Shown here piece by piece: positions 1 to 6,291 of a stretch of 20,863 nucleotides of DNA. Both the position numbers and the translations under genes were made by a program. The notes below the pieces were generated by a model that had not been told where the DNA came from, did not search any database, and saw only the letters and a list, made by a program, of their open reading frames with translations. This DNA is from a virus. The stretch spans positions 1 to 20,863 of IMG/VR virus record IMGVR_UViG_3300005082_000007, one strand, 5' to 3'. How positions within the stretch are numbered: the stretch's first letter is position 1; each line of letters begins with the position of its first letter.

Positions 1-840
1 ACCCAGGGAAAAGGCAACCTCTGACACCCGCAGCGGGGTCTCGGACACCCGGGCAGGCATGGTCATCCAGGTTGCTTCTGTCGGGGCATACAGTACCTTG
101 TAAGTTATATCATCCGTGGTGACTGCCGGTGCCGTGATCGTAATCTCAGCCGGAGTTGCCGAAGAAACGGCAGAAAATTCAACTTCCGTCCACACCCCGG
201 AATCAAGTTCCACCCGGATCTGATGTATGGCATCCACCCGTTCAGCCGCCGTGGACCCGGCCACGCCATTGACTGCCAGGGTCAGAGCTGTGGCATTGCC
301 GGCAGCTGTGATCTCCTCCTCGGTCACGGATGCGTCATATTTCCCAGTGCCGACGCACTCCCCGACAACCTTGCACCACTCATCCCGGGCAAAAGTAGCT
401 GTCAGCGAGTTGACAAACATGGAAGAAAACCGCTCCTTGGCAATGGTTTTGCCCATGCGCTGGGCAGCCGTAAATGACGGGAGGGACCGCTCTGCATCAA
501 GATCTCCGTCAATTGGAGTGATGGTTTTTGTATATCCGGACCCGGCCGAAGCAGACGCAATGGTCCCCAGGGCAAAGGCGTAAAGAAACGCAAAGTGCTG
601 GGGCTGTGCCTTATTAAAATTCAGGGCCAGCGCCGAGGTGCTGCCCATGTCATATATGGTGTCTGCCTCTTCCTTGACGGTCAGCTCATCCACATTGTCT
701 TCTCGCCTGGGCTCCAGGGAAATAATATCCCCCACAGCCGCAAGCAGGGACAAATCCAGATCCTTGGCCGTGTTTATGGCTGTCTCCCGGGCAAACGCGG
801 ACACCGCAATAATATTATGATTGGCTCTGATGGATCGCAT
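1..840 (-). CDS. Probable phage tail tube (major tail) protein, partial
   Basis: The frame is open from the ATG at 840 to the left edge, 280 codons, with the C-terminus missing. The start has a good Shine-Dalgarno (GAGGAG, eight bases upstream) and overlaps the previous stop by one base (TAATG). It begins MRSIRANHNI. The first 150 residues look like a globular tail-tube type protein with alternating beta segments; residues after about 165 are rich in Thr, Ala and Val and carry phrases such as VRVELDSG-like strands that suggest an Ig-like or beta-sandwich insertion. Its place, straight after gp37- and gp38-like genes, is where Mu has the sheath gene L, but the sequence does not look like a sheath. 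I infer a tube protein, perhaps of a siphovirus-type tail. No catalytic motif is visible. The assignment rests mainly on position. Confidence 0.5.
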   Translation of the reverse strand, partial: MRSIRANHNIIAVSAFARETAINTAKDLDLSLLAAVGDIISLEPRREDNVDELTVKEEADTIYDMGSTSALALNFNKAQPQHFAFLYAFALGTIASASAGSGYTKTITPIDGDLDAERSLPSFTAAQRMGKTIAKERFSSMFVNSLTATFARDEWCKVVGECVGTGKYDASVTEEEITAAGNATALTLAVNGVAGSTAAERVDAIHQIRVELDSGVWTEVEFSAVSSATPAEITITAPAVTTDDITYKVLYAPTEATWMTMPARVSETPLRVSEVAFSLG

Positions 841-1061
841 TATTTACTCTCCTCATCTGTCGTTGCTGTTCCAGATATTAGCTTTGTCTTTGCCGTGGGC
901 TCAGTTGATTTTTTGGTATTTTTACCTGTGCCGGTCTGCTCAAACCGGTTTTCATATCCAGCCGGAACCTTGGTGTAAGGTTTTCCCCGCAGATATGCTC
1001 TGCCTGCATCCGGACCGTCCACCACCTCAAACCCTTCCTGGCCTTTTTTCAATTGATACAT
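840..1061 (-). CDS. Small Mu gp38-like phage protein (73 aa)
   Basis: A 73-residue protein starting MYQLKKGQEGF, with a strong Shine-Dalgarno (GGGAGG, six bases before the ATG). Residues 1-42 hold a compact segment with EVVDGPDAGRAYLRG and KVPAGYENRFE, like the short proteins found between gp37 and the tail genes in Mu-like phages (Mu gp38, DUF2635 type, VxDPxTGxxLP-like theme followed by VP and a conserved aromatic/Arg stretch). Residues 45-73 are a charged, low-complexity Lys/Thr/Glu tail. It overlaps the next gene by one base and follows gp37 by one base, so it is co-translated with the tail module. Function is unknown even in Mu. The family match is by position and a loose motif likeness, not a database hit. 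Confidence 0.6.
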   Translation of the reverse strand: MYQLKKGQEGFEVVDGPDAGRAYLRGKPYTKVPAGYENRFEQTGTGKNTKKSTEPTAKTKLISGTATTDEESK

Positions 1062-1062
1062 G

Positions 1063-1473
1063 TTAACCCTCCCTGAAATACTGATATGGGATTATTTTGC
1101 GCAGCACCAACGCCTTTTCACGGTACATCAGGCGTATGGGATCTTCATTGCCCGGCACCACATCTTTGACATATCCGCCCAGGAGATCTTCATCCAGGGC
1201 GTCATGTACCTGCCCGGTTAAAGAGAGTACTTTACGGATTGACGCCTCTTCCCTGGCCACCTTCTCATAGATGATGACATCCGCATTCATGGTCAGCTCC
1301 GTTACCCCGCCGGACAAATCCGATCGCAGCACCTCGCCGTCCTTAATGCCGATACATGGAAATCCGGCACTCTGCGGGATCACATCCGGATCCGGGGATA
1401 AAAACACATCCGGCTCCCTGATGCCGGAAATCTCCCTGAGCTTTGTCTGTATGGCCGTTATAAGTCCGTTCAT
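1063..1473 (-). CDS. Mu gp37-like protein (DUF1834), probable tail-terminator/connector protein
   Basis: A 136-residue protein starting MNGLITAIQTKLRE. The pattern of an N-terminal amphipathic helix, a 'P.IGI.DG' strand (residues about 38-47) and a later 'RLMYREKALVLRKIIPYQYF' type C-terminal strand fits the gp37/DUF1834 family, which is usually 130-200 residues and lies between the G-like gene and the tail sheath or tube in Mu-like phages. Family members are thought to act at the head-tail joint or to cap the tail tube. The ATG has a Shine-Dalgarno (GGAGG with AAGTAA as spacer) that overlaps the end of the upstream gene by zero to few bases, so it is part of the late structural operon. Confidence 0.72.
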   Translation of the reverse strand: MNGLITAIQTKLREISGIREPDVFLSPDPDVIPQSAGFPCIGIKDGEVLRSDLSGGVTELTMNADVIIYEKVAREEASIRKVLSLTGQVHDALDEDLLGGYVKDVVPGNEDPIRLMYREKALVLRKIIPYQYFREG

Positions 1474-1941
1474 TTACTTCCTCCCTAAAACAATATAGTC
1501 CGCAACCGTCTCCTTGAACTCCAGGATATCCTCCTGGTTAAAGCCAAGAAATTCGCGTTTGGGTATTTTGACCCTATGCCCCCTCCCGGCCATGCCGCCA
1601 CGATTGTGGATGGCGGCATAAATCCGGTAGGAGTAAACGCCTGAGCTATCATCGTCCGCATGCGGATGGACCAGTCTAAGGTATCCGTCCTGATGGAGGA
1701 TTTTGTCTATTGCAGGCGGTTTCCGCCGCTGCTTGCGCAGCAGGGTAATAGGCTTAAGCTTGTCCCAGTCAGATCCGTCGGGCGCCTCTTCATCCCGAAA
1801 CCGATCCGCTGTTCGGGTAACCATGTATTCAGCAAAGCTCTTCATGGCCGGATGCGCGTTCTCAACGCGATCAATCGCGTCCTGACACAGCTTTTGGAAT
1901 TCTTCATCCTCCCAAGCAAAAACAACCCCGTCCCCGGCCAC
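1474..1941 (-). CDS. Phage virion morphogenesis protein, Mu gpG-like
   Basis: A 155-residue protein. The start is GTG (MAGDGVVFAW), with a G-rich stretch about seven bases upstream and only one base after the gp36 stop. The N-terminal half is helical (residues 14-50, including FAEYMVTRTADRF). The second half has the hallmark of the Mu gpG / phage 'virion morphogenesis' family: a 'W..L...T...K' segment (residues 58-72), then HPHADDDSSGVYSYRIYAAIH, an IHNRGG turn near residue 112 and a PKREFLGF box near residue 128. In this family the protein completes or stabilises the head-tail junction. Length matches the family (about 150). No sign of damage. Confidence 0.82.
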   Translation of the reverse strand: MAGDGVVFAWEDEEFQKLCQDAIDRVENAHPAMKSFAEYMVTRTADRFRDEEAPDGSDWDKLKPITLLRKQRRKPPAIDKILHQDGYLRLVHPHADDDSSGVYSYRIYAAIHNRGGMAGRGHRVKIPKREFLGFNQEDILEFKETVADYIVLGRK

Positions 1942-1942
1942 G

Positions 1943-2365
1943 TCAGAACCCCCTCATGCTGTCCCGGGAAAAGATTCGGACATCAGAAGTCATCCGGACC
2001 ATATCCGTCCCCCCGGATGTGGATTCATCCGATCCTGGCAAAACAGCCTTCCCGGACGCCAGCTTTTCCAGAAACTTAACCGCATCTTCAAATTTCTTGC
2101 GGACCTCTTCGGAAGCGATTCCGCGCCGGGAAGATATCTTGTACACGGCGATATCACAGGCAACTCCGTTGATAACGTCCGGTACCGGGTCCATGGGCAC
2201 GGTATACCGGGCTGCCAAATAAGCATCCACAAGATTGCCGGAATCGGAGATAGCCTTGTCCACCACATCCGTGTCCACGGTTCCTGAATCATCGTCATCC
2301 GTAAACCGGATCACGTCATCTTCATCCATGACGTACTGGATATCTGTCAACGTGCAGTAGGCCAT
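1943..2365 (-). CDS. Mu gp36-like protein (DUF1320), head-tail connector
   Basis: A 140-residue protein starting MAYCTLTDIQ, the typical opening of gp36/DUF1320 proteins ('Y.T..D'). An acidic stretch (residues 14-29) is followed by helices around DKAISDSGNLVDAYLAARY and an 'ACDIAVYKI' helix with RRG, where the family has an 'R' rich helix used in the connector ring. The C-terminal 40 residues (Ser/Gly/Thr rich, RIFSRDSMRGF at the end) look flexible, also typical. Family members are about 140 residues and lie between gp35 and the G-like gene, as here. It starts two bases after the gp35-like stop; the Shine-Dalgarno is weak, so coupling to the upstream gene is likely. Confidence 0.82.
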   Translation of the reverse strand: MAYCTLTDIQYVMDEDDVIRFTDDDDSGTVDTDVVDKAISDSGNLVDAYLAARYTVPMDPVPDVINGVACDIAVYKISSRRGIASEEVRKKFEDAVKFLEKLASGKAVLPGSDESTSGGTDMVRMTSDVRIFSRDSMRGF

Positions 2366-2367
2366 TG

Positions 2368-2703
2368 TTATTTATTCCCGTTCTTCCAGGCAGCCCAGGC
2401 CACAGCCCGTTGCTCAGATGTTATACTGTACCCCAGGATTTCCTCCATAGCCTCCACAGACGGTGCTCCGCTGGCAATGGTATTGCCGTCTTCAATGGCC
2501 TTTCCGGCCGCTTCGGCCAGATCTTCAAGGTTCGGCTCTTCTGTATCGTCAAGTACAGGCCCCATGGTGATCTCAGGATCTTCATCAAGCTGCATGAGCT
2601 GTTCCTCGCTGAAAAATCCGTCCGGGAACTCTCTTCCTTCCCTGGTATGAGCCACGCCGCACCGCCTGAACCCGTCTGTCCGCGATTTTACAAAAACTTT
2701 CAT
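2368..2703 (-). CDS. Mu gp35-like (HI1506-type) protein, 111 aa
   Basis: The open frame begins at 2751, but I place the start at the ATG at 2703: it has a strong Shine-Dalgarno (GGAGG, six bases upstream), the family opening MKVFVKSRTDGFRRCG follows, and the extra 16 residues of the longer frame are encoded by a hairpin (2721-2743). The gp35/HI1506 family protein is seen in Mu-like phages just after the major head gene. Residues 1-45 form a small beta domain (F.R.G..... EF); residues 50-75 are an acidic linker; the end (ITSEQRAVAWAAWK) looks like a helix. The role in the virion is not established; a head-tail connection role is inferred from its place. Confidence 0.75.
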   Translation of the reverse strand: MKVFVKSRTDGFRRCGVAHTREGREFPDGFFSEEQLMQLDEDPEITMGPVLDDTEEPNLEDLAEAAGKAIEDGNTIASGAPSVEAMEEILGYSITSEQRAVAWAAWKNGNK

Positions 2704-2720
2704 TTTATTCCTCCATGAAA

Positions 2721-2743
2721 CCCCGGATGGAACCCACCCGGGG
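2721..2743 (-). terminator. Hairpin after the major head gene (weak terminator or RNA stabiliser)
   Basis: An inverted repeat, CCCCGG-x-TGG / CCA-x-CCGGGG with a three-base loop: nine pairs and one mismatch. On the minus strand it is followed only by TTT, so it is a poor intrinsic terminator. It lies between the stop of the major head gene (2769) and the Shine-Dalgarno of the gp35-like gene, a place where partial termination or 3' end protection would let the capsid gene be expressed in excess. Confidence 0.5.
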
Positions 2744-2768
2744 CCGTGCATTGTGGTTTAAAGAGACT

Positions 2769-3674
2769 CTATTCCAAGCCGGTGGAGCCGTAAGAAAGCT
2801 GCCATAACCCATATCCTCCGGCTGCCCTGGCTTCGGCGCCGAATTTGAATTTTTTGTTCATGAACACATCTTCGGTGTCCGGGTTTGTCTGCTGTACAAA
2901 CACCGGCTTCTTGCGCTCCTGGTAGATGTACGGCTTAAGCGGGCGGTTTGTCACATGCAGCATCCACTGCGTGGTGCTCGTAATCCTTGGATTTACAAGC
3001 ACCATTGCTGTGCCTTTGTATGGGTTCGGGCTTTGATCCGTGAGCTTGTCGCTTTCACACATCAGCCTGGCCGTGGCTTCCATGGCAGGACCCACCTCAA
3101 GCACATCCGGGATAAGACCCAGTGGCCTGCCGTCATCATCCTTGAACGACATGATCGCCGTCCTTGCCGCGCCATACGAGGCAGTGGCAAGTGCTGTCGT
3201 CGCAGCGGAAAGCGCTGCCGTACCCTTGTTGCTGACGCTTGCTCCGGCAACCGGGTGATCCGTGTCATAAAAATACTGGCCGTCGTAGCATGGATTGGTA
3301 AATGCGTTGTTCTTCAGGTCCGCGTCAATTTCGTCCGGAAGCTGCTTGGCCGAAAAACCGGCATCCTGAGCCATGGGCGCATAGATCCCGATATTGTCGT
3401 CCTCGATATCGTTTCTATCCACCTCCACGGTGGCTTCCCAGTCATCGTTGACCACCGTATATTTGTTTGCCTTGAGCGCCTTGATCGTTTTGGAGCCAAG
3501 CCATTTCACCATCTTCGGGAACCGGCTCAGCCAGGAATAATCATTTTGCGAAGATCCGCTTGGTATCCGCATAGTGGTCTTTTCCCAGATAGACGGCGCG
3601 GCATCAAACGCCTTGTTGAACGTGGTCTTCAAGTTGATAAAGACCGCCGTCAGATTCGATTTGTTAACTAACAT
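2769..3674 (-). CDS. Major head subunit, Mu gpT family
   Basis: A 301-residue protein, close to Mu gpT (about 305). It starts MLVNKSNLTAVF with a clear Shine-Dalgarno (AGGAGA, about eight bases upstream). The family's opening is visible: an N-terminal 'FINLKTTFNKAFDAAPSIWEK' segment, 'YSWLSRFPKMVKWLG' (residues about 47-61), 'TVEVDRNDIEDDNIGIYAPM' (residues about 82-101), and 'ANPCYDGQYFYDTDHP'-like loop (residues about 127-143). Mu T forms the icosahedral shell, and the fold is HK97-like. The gene sits after protease and decoration genes, as in many Mu-like phages. No N-terminal propeptide is evident. Confidence 0.93.
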   Translation of the reverse strand: MLVNKSNLTAVFINLKTTFNKAFDAAPSIWEKTTMRIPSGSSQNDYSWLSRFPKMVKWLGSKTIKALKANKYTVVNDDWEATVEVDRNDIEDDNIGIYAPMAQDAGFSAKQLPDEIDADLKNNAFTNPCYDGQYFYDTDHPVAGASVSNKGTAALSAATTALATASYGAARTAIMSFKDDDGRPLGLIPDVLEVGPAMEATARLMCESDKLTDQSPNPYKGTAMVLVNPRITSTTQWMLHVTNRPLKPYIYQERKKPVFVQQTNPDTEDVFMNKKFKFGAEARAAGGYGLWQLSYGSTGLE

Positions 3675-3699
3675 GTGTTATTCTCCTATGGTTGCTTCA

Positions 3700-4569
3700 T
3701 TAAACCGTTGACAATGCACATCCGTCATTGACCACTGTCCGCCACACCAGGCCCCCGGCCACCTGCACAGCAGCCAAAACAATGGTGTCTCCTGCATCGG
3801 CCAGAGTAATGGTATTGTTGCCCGTCTGATTGATTGCGGCCGCCGCCGTGATGACGCAGTCACCGCCGTCCACATCCAGGGATATGGCCATGGTGATGCC
3901 CGCAAGACCGGGAATGGCCAGGGTCCGTGTCTCAGCATCAGCCGTTGTGAGAGCCACGGTGCCGGACCGTGTCACGGGGATTGCCCCGGATGCGCCAGGA
4001 TCTGCAATGGCCACAGGTGCTTTGGGATAGATCTCCTGCAGGCCAGCTTCCACTGTTGTCTGGGTCGTAAAACCGCCTGCATCGGCCATGCTGATGGCGG
4101 ATGCGGCATGGGCGGCGCTGGTATCGGCAATATGTGTGGCCACATCCGCCTGGCGGATAGCCGGTTCAATGTCGATCCAGGCATGGGTGGTATCAATGTA
4201 CCCGGCGATTATCCCGCAAAAAATATTGTTGCTCACGTTCCCGGAAAGATCCACGGTCTGGTCATCCACCAGGAACACGTTGTCACCGATGTTGGCAATG
4301 GTGATGGCCGTGTCCATGATGACCTTGATCAGCCCCCTGCGCCGGAGAACAATACTCAAATCCCCGTTGGAGCCTGAGGAATTATCCTTTTGCTCCATGG
4401 AAATTCCCTGAAAGATCAACCCGGCTGTATCAGAGCCTTCCAGGGCGTACCCGGCCGCATTCACACAGGTCAAAGCCCCACCAAATATCTTTTGGCTTCC
4501 AGCAACCAGAAACGCTTTTTCCACACCGTCCTGGAGTTCTATCTGCTTGTCTTCAGTTAACGCCGTCAT
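3700..4569 (-). CDS. Capsid decoration protein with two domains (DUF2190-like N-terminus plus beta-rich C-terminus)
   Basis: A 289-residue protein starting MTALTEDKQIELQDG, with an excellent Shine-Dalgarno (AGGAGG). Residues 1-135 resemble phage capsid cement proteins: an extended N-terminus, a glycine-rich strand (SQKIFGGALTCVNAAGYALEG) and a beta core ending near HAWIDIEP. Residues 140-185 are a helical linker (HIADTSAAHAASAISMADAGG) of the kind seen in tail-fibre and decoration proteins. Residues 190-289 are a second beta domain (IPVTRSGTVALTTADAETRTL ... GGDCVITAAAAINQ ... DAGDTIVLAAVQ). It lies directly before the major head gene, where Mu-like phages with trimeric cement proteins carry them. 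The surface display role of the C-terminal domain is inference. Confidence 0.68.
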   Translation of the reverse strand: MTALTEDKQIELQDGVEKAFLVAGSQKIFGGALTCVNAAGYALEGSDTAGLIFQGISMEQKDNSSGSNGDLSIVLRRRGLIKVIMDTAITIANIGDNVFLVDDQTVDLSGNVSNNIFCGIIAGYIDTTHAWIDIEPAIRQADVATHIADTSAAHAASAISMADAGGFTTQTTVEAGLQEIYPKAPVAIADPGASGAIPVTRSGTVALTTADAETRTLAIPGLAGITMAISLDVDGGDCVITAAAAINQTGNNTITLADAGDTIVLAAVQVAGGLVWRTVVNDGCALSTV

Positions 4570-4572
4570 CTA

Positions 4573-5109
4573 TCATCCCTCCTTTCCGTTGTATTTTTTA
4601 ATATCTTCCATATCCACGCCCATCATTTTCGCCACGGCAACAACCGCCTCATCCGCTGCCGGATCCGTTGCCGTTTGCGTTTTGCCCCCCAGCTTATCCA
4701 CAGGTATCACCTGGGGGGCCTTGACCACATAGGTGGCAAATCCTTCCGGATCTTTTTTGGCGTAAACCATGGCCCAGTCCTCCTGGTCAGGCGTCACCTT
4801 GCCCTTGGCAATGGCCTTGGAAACGGCATCTGTGGCGTCCCTCTCAGCCATTTTTTCTTTCAGGGCATTAAAGTCTTCAGCGGATACCCCTGTGGAATTT
4901 TCCTGTTTCAATACATTGATGGAGGCCACCACCATGGATTCATTGGCAGTATCTTCAAGATCAAGTGCGGCGGTAACCGCCTTGGAAACGATTTCCCTGT
5001 CCTTTACTTCCGGCACAGCAATGCCCAGCTTGGCCACAGCAGCCATAATTTCATCGTCCGTGGCATTTTCTTTGAGCCCAAGGGCCGCAATAAGTTTTAT
5101 TCGATCCAT
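4573..5109 (-). CDS. Nested scaffold protein (Mu gpZ equivalent) from internal start in protease gene
   Basis: Codon 158 of the protease gene is an ATG (5109-5107) preceded by AGGAGG (5120-5115) with a five-base spacer, as good a ribosome site as that of the full gene. The product would be 178 residues, starting MDRIKLIAALGLKEN, in the same frame and ending at the same stop. In phage Mu the scaffold Z is made in just this way from the 3' part of gene I. The sequence is acidic, Ala/Lys/Glu rich and predicted helical, with few aromatic residues, as expected of a scaffold. The start site is directly visible; the scaffold role is by analogy. Confidence 0.78.
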   Translation of the reverse strand: MDRIKLIAALGLKENATDDEIMAAVAKLGIAVPEVKDREIVSKAVTAALDLEDTANESMVVASINVLKQENSTGVSAEDFNALKEKMAERDATDAVSKAIAKGKVTPDQEDWAMVYAKKDPEGFATYVVKAPQVIPVDKLGGKTQTATDPAADEAVVAVAKMMGVDMEDIKKYNGKEG

Positions 5110-5580
5110 AGGATCCTCCTTTGATTGATCCAACCCGGCTTCAAGCTTGGCCAGTATGGGGGTCAGATGTTTTGTTTTAGGGGTATTTGTCAGGGCTGAA
5201 CTATGCAGCCCGCATACGCGCTTGTCTGATTGGCGGACAAAGAAAACAGGCGAAAAATACCGATACTCTTTCTTTGCCAGATATCCGGATGCTTTTTCAT
5301 TCCATTCCACCCGGGCCTTGATGCCCACGCCATCCTCCCAGGCCAGTTCCTTGATCCACCCGGATGCCGGGGCTTCCATATTTTTCAGCGTCTGATGCTC
5401 ATAGTCAAAAACGACCTCATTGCCCGTTCCGGCAACATAGCTTTTGACCAGGTCAAATGCTGTTTTGTCCACCAGGTATTTCACGCCTCCCGCAAGTTCT
5501 CCCCACCCGGCCTTAAACAACACCATCCATCCGGACCCGTCCTGGCTGACTTTGGCAATGAGCGTTAAAATTTTATGCAT
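4573..5580 (-). CDS. Prohead protease with C-terminal scaffold, Mu gpI family
   Basis: A 335-residue protein starting MHKILTLIAKVSQDG with a perfect Shine-Dalgarno (AGGAGG). The N-terminal 145 residues are the Mu I protease domain: a 'VVFDYEHQT' strand with candidate catalytic His62, 'PASGWIKEL' near residue 71, and 'YRYFSPVF' with candidate Ser110, followed by 'ALTNTP' (residues about 129-134). Residues 158-335 are acidic and helical with repeated charged segments and a C-terminal 'KMMGVDMEDIKKYNG' motif common in scaffold tails. As in Mu, the enzyme is expected to cut itself and the scaffold out of the prohead during maturation. Catalytic residues are assigned by likeness to the family, not proven. 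An internal start inside this gene makes the scaffold alone (separate entry). Confidence 0.9.
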   Translation of the reverse strand: MHKILTLIAKVSQDGSGWMVLFKAGWGELAGGVKYLVDKTAFDLVKSYVAGTGNEVVFDYEHQTLKNMEAPASGWIKELAWEDGVGIKARVEWNEKASGYLAKKEYRYFSPVFFVRQSDKRVCGLHSSALTNTPKTKHLTPILAKLEAGLDQSKEDPMDRIKLIAALGLKENATDDEIMAAVAKLGIAVPEVKDREIVSKAVTAALDLEDTANESMVVASINVLKQENSTGVSAEDFNALKEKMAERDATDAVSKAIAKGKVTPDQEDWAMVYAKKDPEGFATYVVKAPQVIPVDKLGGKTQTATDPAADEAVVAVAKMMGVDMEDIKKYNGKEG

Positions 5581-5592
5581 TGATTCCTCCTT

Positions 5593-6291
5593 TTATGTGG
5601 CCCGCAGAATGTTGTTTCCCTGGCCAACGTTGTAATCCCATCCCGGATCAATACCCAGGGGCGCCTGATGGATCTTGCCCTCCCGGTCTGTCCAGCCCCG
5701 GTACTCAATGGCCGGGGCCTTGTCCGGTGCTGTTTTTCCAAGCCGGACCATATCCCGCTCCGACAGCGTCACCACCCGGCATTTGCATCCCCAGCCGTTG
5801 GGCGGATAATGGGTGTCCCACCAGGGATTGTCATGCCTCAAAATCAAACCATCCCAGGCAAGATGCTGTTTCCGGGGAGTGACAGAATCACCGTGCCGGT
5901 ATTGCCAGTAGGGCCGCAACGCCGTGACATCCGGATCTGACATCTGCCGGTACCGGCCGGCCTGATAAGCGCAGCGCAGGTTGGTGTCGTAAATCACCTT
6001 TGACCGCCAGTTCCGTCCGCCTTTGTAGACCCAGCCAAAGGCCTTGACAGCCGCATCAAAATCATCTCTAAACTCGGCCAGGGTGGTTCCTTCGGCAATG
6101 GCCTTATCAACAGCGGACCTCAGGTCTTCCAGCAGTTCCTCATCCATGGCCCCGGCAACGGTGAACGCCTTGGTGTGCATCTGCTTCCACAGATCGTCCC
6201 AGCGCTCCGTTCTCATGGACAACTTGTCCCGGAAATAGGCAATGGCCTCGTCAAATGGCCTGCCGCCATATATCTCCAGGATATCAGGCAT
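5593..6291 (-). CDS. Minor head protein, Mu gpF-like (SPP1 gp7 superfamily)
   Basis: A 232-residue protein starting MPDILEIYGG; the start overlaps the portal stop by eight bases, so translation is probably coupled. The first 90 residues are helical and rich in acidic and aromatic residues. The family mark is in the C-terminal half: an 'IYDTNLRCAYQAGRY' helix (residues 100-114), 'PYWQYRHGDSVTPRKQHLAWDG' with the R..H..WDG pattern (residues 127-148), and 'HYPPNGWGCKCRV' (residues 161-173), the Cys-containing signature of the phage Mu F / SPP1 gp7 family. These proteins enter the prohead in few copies with the portal and act in DNA packaging or ejection. At 232 residues it is shorter than Mu F (over 400), so it appears to be the core domain only. 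Confidence 0.88.
   Translation of the reverse strand: MPDILEIYGGRPFDEAIAYFRDKLSMRTERWDDLWKQMHTKAFTVAGAMDEELLEDLRSAVDKAIAEGTTLAEFRDDFDAAVKAFGWVYKGGRNWRSKVIYDTNLRCAYQAGRYRQMSDPDVTALRPYWQYRHGDSVTPRKQHLAWDGLILRHDNPWWDTHYPPNGWGCKCRVVTLSERDMVRLGKTAPDKAPAIEYRGWTDREGKIHQAPLGIDPGWDYNVGQGNNILRAT

Noticed and set aside
2955-3671. 238-codon open frame on the plus strand opposite the major head gene
   Set aside because: It is the exact antisense of a confidently assigned gene, has Arg/His-rich composition and no Shine-Dalgarno or known motif.
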